In this document: piece by piece, positions 1 through 5,740 of the stretch
Numbering within the stretch: position 1 is the first letter of the stretch
Layout: each line of letters begins with the position of its first letter
NCBI GenBank assembly: GCA_030592625.1
Contig: JAUVIY010000064.1
Span: 1-10,730 of the forward strand
DNA: 10,730 bases
Source: Spirochaeta sp.
Lineage (GTDB): Bacteria > Spirochaetota > Spirochaetia > DSM-2461
Direction: 5' to 3'
The notes under the pieces: model-generated
Told to the model about the DNA's origin: nothing
Databases searched by the model: none
Seen by the model: the letters and a program-made list of their open reading frames with translations, nothing else
Program-made: the position numbers and the translations under genes

Positions 1-787
1 AGAAGCCGACAAATATGCCGGGGAGCGGATCCAATTCAAAAAGCCGGTAAGGGAATTTCCCCCGGTGTATGAAATGCTGACCGAAATGAAAGTTGCCATA
101 GAAGCGGGTAGAACACTTCTTTATGAAACAGCAAAATTTGTTGATCTCAAAGAGGGTCTGGAAGAGATGCAGGAAAGATATCCGGAGAGAGCAGCAGAAT
201 TCAAGACGGATTTTAAGCGCTACTCGAGACTGTCCAATATGTTTACACCCATTGTGAAGGCATACAATACCGAGATGGCCAATAAAGTAACCTACGATAC
301 CATCCAGATTCATGGCGGTACCGGTTTTATGCGGGAGTTTAATGCCGAACGTCACTATCGTGATGCAAGGATCACAAATATTTACGAAGGGACAACTCAG
401 CTCCAGGTTGTAGCCGCAATTGGTGGTGTAACGACAGGAACTGCCATTTCAATAATGGATGAATATGAGGGTGAGGATTTCTCCCATGCGGAAGAACTGC
501 ATAAGCAGCTTTATAAGGCAAGACTGAACTTTGAAAAGACCCTTGTCGGTATCAAGGAAGTGGATGAACCTGATTTCCTGACTTATCATTCCAGACGTGT
601 GGTAGAGATGGCAACGGATGTTATTCTGGGTTACCTCATGATAAGAGATGCAGCCCGTTCTGAACGTAAGAAAAAAGTTGCCGAGATTTTCATCGAGAAG
701 ATGCTTCCCAGAGTAAAGATGAGCATGTCTTTCATCCTTGAAGGTAAAGCAAGCCTTCTTGCAAATTATAAAGAGGTTATTGGTTGA
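1..787 (+). CDS. Acyl-CoA dehydrogenase, C-terminal part (5' truncated by window)
   Basis: The frame is open from base 2 and ends at TGA 785-787; the N-terminal half lies upstream of the window. Acyl-CoA dehydrogenases are FAD enzymes that introduce the alpha-beta double bond in acyl-CoA, passing electrons to electron-transfer flavoprotein. The first visible residues (EADKYAGERIQFKKPV) match the family block around YA.ER.QFG.PI at the start of the C-terminal helical domain. The family block QIHGGTGF follows at about 301-327. The segment IYEGTTQLQ carries, at bases 386-388, the Glu that is the usual catalytic base in MCAD-type enzymes. About 130 residues follow this block, more than in short-chain enzymes. 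This indicates the extended C-terminal helical domain seen in some bacterial homologues. The substrate chain length cannot be read. Third codon positions look more A/T-rich than in argA or umuC. A GTG at 65 is internal, not the start. Confidence 0.93.
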   Translation, partial: EADKYAGERIQFKKPVREFPPVYEMLTEMKVAIEAGRTLLYETAKFVDLKEGLEEMQERYPERAAEFKTDFKRYSRLSNMFTPIVKAYNTEMANKVTYDTIQIHGGTGFMREFNAERHYRDARITNIYEGTTQLQVVAAIGGVTTGTAISIMDEYEGEDFSHAEELHKQLYKARLNFEKTLVGIKEVDEPDFLTYHSRRVVEMATDVILGYLMIRDAARSERKKKVAEIFIEKMLPRVKMSMSFILEGKASLLANYKEVIG

Positions 788-820
788 GGTTCTTTCAAAA
801 TTACCATTTTGCAAGATCCT
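787..820 (+). terminator. Long imperfect hairpin right after the acyl-CoA dehydrogenase stop
   Basis: The left arm 787-801 (AGGTTCTTTCAAAAT) pairs with the right arm 806-820 (ATTTTGCAAGATCCT) at 13 of 15 positions, with loop TACC. The stem starts at the last base of the TGA stop. There is no clean T-tract after it, so it is a candidate 3'-end or RNA-stabilising structure rather than a canonical intrinsic terminator. Confidence 0.45.
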
Positions 821-832
821 CGTCATGGGGTC

Positions 833-868
833 GAATACTTAATTTATTATATAATAAATTAAGTATTC
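833..868. repeat. Perfect 36-bp AT-rich palindrome
   Basis: Bases 833-850 (GAATACTTAATTTATTAT) are exactly reverse-complementary to 851-868, with no spacer, centred on 850/851. Only the outermost G/C and one inner C/G pair per arm are not A/T. Such a structure can form a hairpin in RNA from either strand, act as a bidirectional 3' end between two converging transcription units, or bind a dimeric protein. It lies inside a cluster of four inverted repeats. Confidence 0.85.
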
Positions 869-878
869 TAAAGGTCTG

Positions 879-913
879 GGTAATTTCAAAAATGCTCGAC
901 TTTTGAAATTACC
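879..913. repeat. Perfect 13-bp inverted repeat with 9-base loop
   Basis: The left arm 879-891 (GGTAATTTCAAAA) and right arm 901-913 (TTTTGAAATTACC) are exact reverse complements around ATGCTCGAC. A near copy of the right arm, TTTCAAAATTACC, occurs at 793-805 (11 of 13 matching). The 36-bp palindrome is therefore flanked by inversely oriented relatives of the same 13-mer. Possible roles are terminator hairpin, protein-binding site or remnant of a small repeat element. Confidence 0.8.
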
Positions 914-918
914 TCGTG

Positions 919-927
919 TTATCCACA
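919..927 (+). promoter_or_regulatory. Single perfect DnaA-box 9-mer
   Basis: TTATCCACA matches the consensus DnaA box (TTATNCACA). It lies about 50 bases from the AT-rich palindrome. I saw no second box in the window, and dnaA, dnaN, gyrB and parAB are absent, so this is not good evidence for a replication origin. A chance match is quite possible. Confidence 0.3.
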
Positions 928-955
928 GATAGGAATTTCTGACATCCCCTTAACT

Positions 956-1007
956 AAAGCGGAAGCCGCCTCATATGAGGCGGGGATTCCCGAAGGACTT
1001 CCGCTTT
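956..1007. repeat. Nested inverted repeat (10-bp outer stem enclosing an 18-bp perfect palindrome)
   Basis: The outer arms AAAGCGGAAG (956-965) and CTTCCGCTTT (998-1007) are exact reverse complements. Directly inside the left arm lies CCGCCTCATATGAGGCGG (966-983), a perfect 18-bp palindrome, followed by a short GGATTCC (984-990). The element can fold as a stem with an internal hairpin. It could be a terminator-like 3' end for the minus-strand argA-side transcripts, or a dispersed REP-like intergenic repeat. No run of T follows on either strand. Confidence 0.7.
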
Positions 1008-1018
1008 GATCATAACCA

Positions 1019-1300
1019 TTAATCCTTTTCATGAGTAAGATCACACAAATATCTGACCGGGAATAGATCTCGATGAATTGAGATTCTTATAGCCAGGAAG
1101 GGACGTGAGAGGTCAACAGGCCCATTGTCATTGCAGAGGGTTGATGCAGTCGAACCATCCGAATATCTCGAAATCCCGGATATTGCGGTGTAGAACTCAT
1201 TCACCTGGTTGTCTTTGAGAGTAACCGCCAGTTTCAGATCAAATACGTTTCGGGCCTGGAATTGGCCTTGTCCCTCATTTCTTCGGCGGAAATCCGAATC
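1019..1300 (-). pseudogene. Open frame, probable 3' half of a frameshifted small gene
   Basis: This minus-strand frame is open from just after a stop at 1301-1303 to TAA at 1019-1021 (94 codons). The first usable start is GTG at 1202-1204, with no ribosome binding site, which would give only 61 residues. The open part before that GTG (for example NVFDLKLAVTLKDNQ) reads like ordinary protein and lies beside the end of the neighbouring frame at 1234-1428, which stops at TGA 1234-1236. One frame change near 1240-1260 would join the two into one protein of about 130-140 residues. I do not recognise the family. It may simply be non-coding sequence with chance open frames. Confidence 0.3.
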
Positions 1301-1428
1301 TCACCTGCATGGAAAACCGGGACATCAATTTTATAATTGGGGTTGTGATCCGGGCTCATTTTGTCCATCCATGCTTCGGTTGCCCGACAGATGATATCGC
1401 TGATGGGACGGTCTTGCCTGTTGGCCAT
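1234..1428 (-). CDS. Small hypothetical protein, possibly a broken gene behind argA
   Basis: A 64-residue frame starts at ATG 1426-1428, 11 bases after the argA stop. No clear ribosome binding site precedes it. The frame also reads upstream into the end of argA without a start codon, giving the helical-looking segment RELKLKEM before MANRQDRPISDII. That whole stretch resembles the two helices of ribbon-helix-helix DNA-binding proteins (a run of L/K residues, then R-P-x-S-x-x-I-x-x-A). This resemblance is by eye only. If real, the first part of the fold has no start codon, which fits a truncated remnant. The frame ends at 1234, and coherent-looking sequence continues in another frame to 1019, which suggests a frameshift. 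Function is unknown. Confidence 0.3.
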   Translation of the reverse strand: MANRQDRPISDIICRATEAWMDKMSPDHNPNYKIDVPVFHAGEIRISAEEMRDKANSRPETYLI

Positions 1429-1439
1429 TTCTTTGAGTT

Positions 1440-2765
1440 TCAGTTCCCGCCCAAGTCCCGTACCAGTACTCGTGAGTTCCGTCCGGCATCATATTCTGTG
1501 CGACGTTCGGTCGGCAGATCGGCTACCGACCCTTCCCGGAAGCCCCGGGAGAGGAACCAGTCGGCGGTTCGTGTGGTGAGAACGAATAACTGCCGGAAGC
1601 CGTCTTCAGCGGCTTTCTCCGAGAGCCGGGAGATGAGTTTGGCTCCGATGCCCAGCTGGGCGTATCGGGGATCGACGGCGACACCGGCGATTTCGGCGCT
1701 CCTCTCTCCCTGTGAATGGAGGGCGGCGCAGCCGTGAACGACACCGTCCATGGCGTAAACCCAGTAATCCTTCTGTTTCTTTTCCAGCTCTTCCCGGGTT
1801 CGTTCCACCAGGATGCCCTCGGCGATGAGGGGCTGCATGATTTCCATGACACCCGGGACGTCGGAGGACTCCATGGGGCGGAGTCGCTCGTAGTCGTCGG
1901 CAAACACCATGGTGCCCACCCCCAGGTTGGAGAAGATTTCCTTGAGCAGGACGCCGCTCTGTCGGCCGTCGAGGATGTGAGCCCGGTCGATACCGCCGCG
2001 ACAAGCTTCCGCTGCGGTCTCCATGGCGATGCGTCCCGGCTTGTCGGGATTGAGGGAGATGAAGTCACGGACTGCGGCAGGGGTCATGCGGAATATCCGG
2101 CCGTCCTCCAGGACATCCACACCTTCGGGTACACTCCATTCGGGAGTGCTCATTACCGGATCGTCGGTAAGGAGGAAGAGTTTCCTGGTATTCAGGGAGG
2201 CGGCTACGGTGCCGGCCAGTTCATCGGAGGAAAGGTTGAAGGGATCACCGGAATCGTTATGTCCGATACAGGGGAATATAGGTACATGACCCTGTTCCAG
2301 AGACCGGACAACGGCTTCCACTCCCACCCGGTCCACCAGACCGGTGCGGCCGAAATCCGTGCCGTCCACGACACCCCGGGAGCGGGCCCGGACCCAGTTG
2401 CCGATGACGGCGGTGATTTTATGGCCGGATAAGGCGGTCATTACCCTGTGGGCCACGTCAAAGGCGGCCATCTTGATGAGATCCATGGATTCCGGAGAGC
2501 TGACCCGGATGTCGTCAACGAAACGCCTCTCGACGTCGTAGCGGCCGAGTACCTCGTCGATCCTCTTGCGGGCACCGGCGACGATGACGATACGGATGCC
2601 CGCCTTGTGAAGCAGGGCCAGGTCCCGGGCGTGCTGAGGAAAGTCGGGATGGTCGATAATCTCGTTGGAAATCTTGAAAACGAAAGTGGATCCCCGGAAA
2701 CGTTCGGCGTATGCGAAGACTTCCCGGATGAGATCGACCTGTTCGCGGATATCGTGTGCGGCCAT
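1440..2765 (-). CDS. argA: N-acetylglutamate synthase (amino-acid N-acetyltransferase), AAK-GNAT type
   Basis: This enzyme transfers acetyl from acetyl-CoA to L-glutamate, the first step of arginine biosynthesis, in the cytoplasm. At 441 residues it matches the classical two-domain ArgA (443 in E. coli) and aligns with it from end to end by eye. Residues 1-285 form the amino-acid-kinase-like domain that senses arginine in the family, with FVFKISNEII at 28-37, IVAGARKRID at 61-70 and DPFNLSSDELA at 174-184. Residues 293-437 form the GNAT domain: REELEKKQKDYWVYA, then AVDPRYAQLGIGAKL with the acetyl-CoA loop Q-L-G-I-G-A (370-375), then LFVLTTRTADWF (393-404). The usual kinase-type GG in the first motif (LGGEAI in E. 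coli) is replaced by S33-N34. Start is ATG 2763-2765, with only a weak AGG 8 bases upstream. Two hairpins separate it from the upstream barrel gene, so it may have its own expression control. No other arg gene is in the window. Confidence 0.93.
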   Translation of the reverse strand: MAAHDIREQVDLIREVFAYAERFRGSTFVFKISNEIIDHPDFPQHARDLALLHKAGIRIVIVAGARKRIDEVLGRYDVERRFVDDIRVSSPESMDLIKMAAFDVAHRVMTALSGHKITAVIGNWVRARSRGVVDGTDFGRTGLVDRVGVEAVVRSLEQGHVPIFPCIGHNDSGDPFNLSSDELAGTVAASLNTRKLFLLTDDPVMSTPEWSVPEGVDVLEDGRIFRMTPAAVRDFISLNPDKPGRIAMETAAEACRGGIDRAHILDGRQSGVLLKEIFSNLGVGTMVFADDYERLRPMESSDVPGVMEIMQPLIAEGILVERTREELEKKQKDYWVYAMDGVVHGCAALHSQGERSAEIAGVAVDPRYAQLGIGAKLISRLSEKAAEDGFRQLFVLTTRTADWFLSRGFREGSVADLPTERRTEYDAGRNSRVLVRDLGGN

Positions 2766-2811
2766 GAAATGAGCCTAGATTATGGGGCACTTGAGGGTCA
2801 AGGAATTAAAT

Positions 2812-2840
2812 CCCGGAATCCCGGGCACGGCGTTTCGCCG
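2812..2840 (-). terminator. Two adjacent small GC hairpins between barrel gene and argA
   Basis: Read on the minus strand, CGGCG-AAA-CGCCG (2840-2828) is followed by CCCGG-GATT-CCGGG (2825-2812) and then by ATTTAATTCC. Both 5-bp stems are perfect. The pair lies 6 bases past the barrel gene's stop, within the 80 bases before argA. The tail is A/T-rich but not a clean T-run, so this is a possible weak terminator or partial read-through site. Confidence 0.35.
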
Positions 2841-2845
2841 GCCTC

Positions 2846-3865
2846 TTACCAGCGGTAGGCGGCGCCGAGCTGTAAGTAGTTCAGAATTAAGGTTGTTTCT
2901 GTTGTGCCGAAACTGGCATTCTCAGATCCTTCCATACCGGCGAGACCCATTTGGAACTCGATTATTCGAGCCTTTACCGACCAGTTGGGCGTAGGTGACC
3001 ACACGATTGCAGGTTCGAAACTGAGTACGGGATAGAACACCCAGGTGGACTCTCCCACAGCGAGAGGCGGATTGTCCGCAGCTTCATTGGCCGTGATATG
3101 CACGGCGCCGAAAAACAGGGTGATACCGAACTCTGCTGCAATTTTACCCAGAGTGCGGACCTGTATGCCGATTCCCGGCATCAGCATCAGGACTGTCGTA
3201 TCAACCGGATCGGAAATCGTATCGACGCCGAAAGAAATATGGTTTCCGTATTCAAATCGGAACGAGCCTGTAATACCCAGGTTCTCATTGAAAAACCAGG
3301 CGAAATCGGCCCGAAGGGGCCATTGCCAGACCCATTTGTTCTCCGTGTTTTCTCCATCGGTTATTATAATCTGTCGGGCGGCGACAGGGAGCCAGAGGGT
3401 GGCCTGAAACGGGGTGATGAGTTGTTCTTCGAAAGAGATTTCCGCCGCCATTTCTTCGCGGCGCACTTCAAATTTTTCAGTGACATCGGGTTCCACGAGT
3501 CCCAGGTGAGGCTCCCACTCTGCGCTGAGTTCATCAAACACCGCGGCAGCGGCAACAGGATCGTCCCGTATCTCTGCAGGGTAATCCTTCCTGTCGATAA
3601 CGCCGTTGCGGTCTTCAAGGGTGATGGAAATCTGATCTCCGGACTCCAGGATGATAATGTTGTGAGGCTCTTCATCCGGTTCGGAAACCACCAGAGGAAT
3701 CCGCAATGTCAGCCGGGCATATAGTATGGACGAGAGCATAGGCGGCGCATTTCCTGCTGGATCGACAATGCGAATACGCCGGGGAATGAGGGATTCTTCG
3801 GCGCCGATGCAGAGGGATCCGGATAACGCAATAATCAGCAGTACGATAACAATGCGGCGTGTCAT
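2846..3865 (-). CDS. Secreted protein with probable C-terminal outer-membrane beta-barrel (unrecognised family)
   Basis: The 339-residue reading starts at ATG 3863-3865, which overlaps the upstream gene's TGA as ATGA. This favours it over a longer in-frame ATG at 3901. Residues 1-22 are a signal peptide: MTRR, a run of V/I/L, then a likely cut after CIGA before EESL. Lipobox spacing is wrong for a lipoprotein despite the Cys. Residues 30-130 are a mixed soluble segment with acidic stretches. From about 145 to the end, alternating hydrophobic strands separated by polar turns (for example the segments around residues 180-200 and 265-290) suggest an outer-membrane barrel. The last residue is Trp (AAYRW), the usual terminal aromatic signal for barrel insertion. 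The ATGA overlap with the PEGA gene argues that the two are made together and probably act in the same envelope process. I cannot name the family or function. Confidence 0.75.
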   Translation of the reverse strand: MTRRIVIVLLIIALSGSLCIGAEESLIPRRIRIVDPAGNAPPMLSSILYARLTLRIPLVVSEPDEEPHNIIILESGDQISITLEDRNGVIDRKDYPAEIRDDPVAAAAVFDELSAEWEPHLGLVEPDVTEKFEVRREEMAAEISFEEQLITPFQATLWLPVAARQIIITDGENTENKWVWQWPLRADFAWFFNENLGITGSFRFEYGNHISFGVDTISDPVDTTVLMLMPGIGIQVRTLGKIAAEFGITLFFGAVHITANEAADNPPLAVGESTWVFYPVLSFEPAIVWSPTPNWSVKARIIEFQMGLAGMEGSENASFGTTETTLILNYLQLGAAYRW

Positions 3866-5700
3866 AAACGTATCCCCAGTCCCAGATTGAAGAGAATGCA
3901 CGTCTCCATCATACCGGCCTGTCCGGTTCCGCCCAGATCGAATCGGTATCCCAGGGGCGAAACCCCCAGGCCGCCGTTGAGAAATATCGGCATGGTATCG
4001 ACTCTTCTGTTGAAATAGTAACGGAAACCGATTTTCATCGGTAAATCGATATACAGGAGCGAACCCACATCCGCCTGATGTGCTGTTCCGTCAACCCAGT
4101 GGTAGGTGATCCGGGGAGAGTACTGAATCTGCAGGTCGAGACTCAAGTAGATGTCGGCTCGAAGGCTCCGGAACACCAGTCGGGGGCCGGCGAATATCGA
4201 TGCAGTCCAGGTGATACGGTCTTCTTTCGGGTCATTGTTGTATCGATAGACCCCCAATGCCAGGGATGAACCGGCACCGACGGCAAAACGGGGACCGATA
4301 TCCCGGTCCCAAAACAGGGTGATCGGAAAAACTGGACCTTCGAATTTACTCACATCCGTGACGAAACCGCTGTCGTTCAGCCAGTATTCTTCCAGGAACC
4401 CGCCGAAACCGCTTTGGATCGTGAAGACATTCGGCCGGTCTTCCCATCTTTTTCGGATGATTTTCTTCCGGGCAAGCAGGCTCATCCCCCGGTCGGCTCC
4501 GCTGAATACCGTCTCCTGCCGGGTGATGAGGGTGCGTCCGGCGGCAGGCAGCACCCGGTCCACTTCCTCGGCGAACTCAACGGCAATCTCGTCCATGGCG
4601 TCGAAGATGTCGAAACCGGCGGTTCCGAACCATGTGACGGCGGCCCGGATCGTCTCGGCCTGAACGTCATAGAGATTCGCCTGGATATTGAGCCGGCCAT
4701 CGACTTCGGCAAAGAATCCGCTCACCACAAGATCGGCGCCGACTTCCTCAAGGGGCAGGAAATCCGGGTGAATCAGGGCATCTCTTTGAACCCATGGGAC
4801 GGCTGAGGGAACGACATCAAGGCGTTCGTCTTCCTCGAGGGTGAGGAGCAGTGTATCGGCGAAGAGCCGGGCCAGCTGATCGTTCTGTCCGCTCATGGAA
4901 ACGAACGGAGCCACAAGGGTGGAGTAGCGCTCCCTTTCGCCGTCCATCGGCCCGGCTTCAGCCGGCTGAAGAACGGCGTCGATATCAGCGTCTCCTTCAA
5001 GGCGGACATAATAGACGGCATCCTCGAACCCTGCCGCCCGGATCAGGATACGGTGTTTTCCGCCAACCATTGAGAATGCCAGTGGGGCAGCACCGGCCAG
5101 GACATCGTCGACGTATACCTCGGCGCCTTCAGGATCGGTGCTGATGCTGACCCCGAACTGCAGTGTCTCAGGATCCAATGAGGGACGAAGGGTTCCGAAA
5201 CCAATCAGATTCCGTCCCGACCATTGGGGATAATCGATGTGAAGAGCCAGTTCACGGCCGGAGCGCTGCCGGTCTCCTTCATCGATTCGCCCGGTTCGTA
5301 CACCGTCGGCGGAACGAGTGAGCCGGAAGGGCGCCAGGATGATAGAGGAGGGGGGAACCTCGACGGAATCCGGTATCCCCGGAGAAATGTGGAAATCATC
5401 TGCAGTTACGAGAGTGTAGATGCCAGGTTCCACCTTGAACCACAGGACACCCCAATCCGAGTTGTCAAGGTTCAGCTTCAGTCGATCGGGGCCGTCCATC
5501 CGGAGGCCGTACTTTCCTTTAAAATCTCCGGGTTTTGCTTCCGGTGCCCGGCTGAAATAAATGCCAAGCAGTGAAACCTCGTCGTTATTTCCCGGCCGCG
5601 GGAAGGACTGCGCTGTAAGAACAGGGGCGCCAATCGTCCCGGCAATGATTATAATGAGGGTAATCAGGCTGGCGAAACGGCAACGATACACAAAAAGCAT
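3862..5700 (-). CDS. PEGA-domain envelope protein with TolB-like middle region and C-terminal beta-barrel-like region
   Basis: The frame runs up to ATG 5793, but that start would lie inside the divergent kinase gene. I prefer ATG 5698-5700, which has GGA 5 bases upstream and begins directly with a signal peptide (MLFVYRCR, then a long L/I stretch, likely cut after VLTA). That gives 612 residues; ATG 5731-5733 is the other option. After a beta-rich N-terminal part, residues about 182-246 form a PEGA domain: SISTDPEGAEVYVDD, a hydrophobic strand, then GGKHRILIRAAGFED. PEGA domains are surface or cell-wall associated in known families. Residues about 257-389 resemble the TolB-N/CsgG-like fold that follows PEGA in many bacteria (LVAPFVSM, then ADLVVSGFFAEVDGRLNIQ). 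Residues about 424-612 look like alternating strands of an outer-membrane barrel. The protein is probably exported. Its role is unknown. It is coupled to the next gene by ATGA. Confidence 0.82.
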   Translation of the reverse strand: MLFVYRCRFASLITLIIIIAGTIGAPVLTAQSFPRPGNNDEVSLLGIYFSRAPEAKPGDFKGKYGLRMDGPDRLKLNLDNSDWGVLWFKVEPGIYTLVTADDFHISPGIPDSVEVPPSSIILAPFRLTRSADGVRTGRIDEGDRQRSGRELALHIDYPQWSGRNLIGFGTLRPSLDPETLQFGVSISTDPEGAEVYVDDVLAGAAPLAFSMVGGKHRILIRAAGFEDAVYYVRLEGDADIDAVLQPAEAGPMDGERERYSTLVAPFVSMSGQNDQLARLFADTLLLTLEEDERLDVVPSAVPWVQRDALIHPDFLPLEEVGADLVVSGFFAEVDGRLNIQANLYDVQAETIRAAVTWFGTAGFDIFDAMDEIAVEFAEEVDRVLPAAGRTLITRQETVFSGADRGMSLLARKKIIRKRWEDRPNVFTIQSGFGGFLEEYWLNDSGFVTDVSKFEGPVFPITLFWDRDIGPRFAVGAGSSLALGVYRYNNDPKEDRITWTASIFAGPRLVFRSLRADIYLSLDLQIQYSPRITYHWVDGTAHQADVGSLLYIDLPMKIGFRYYFNRRVDTMPIFLNGGLGVSPLGYRFDLGGTGQAGMMETCILFNLGLGIRL

Positions 5701-5740
5701 TATATTCCGGTAAATCCGGGAACGCAAATTCATCTTAGAG

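Noticed and set aside
833..927. Chromosomal replication origin (AT-rich palindrome plus DnaA box)
   Set aside because: Only one DnaA box was found, and no dnaA, dnaN or partition genes are nearby. Kept as a low-interest site only.
940..1030. Integron attC-like site formed by the nested inverted repeat with flanking TTAAC/TAAC sequences
   Set aside because: An attC site needs RYYYAAC at one end and a matching GTTRRRY at the other. The right side here has TAACC rather than a GTT core, and no integrase or cassette gene is present.
1309..2858. Several long plus-strand and alternative minus-strand reading frames across argA
   Set aside because: They are overlaps of the G/C-rich argA gene in other frames. 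None shows domain motifs, and argA aligns with its family over its full length.
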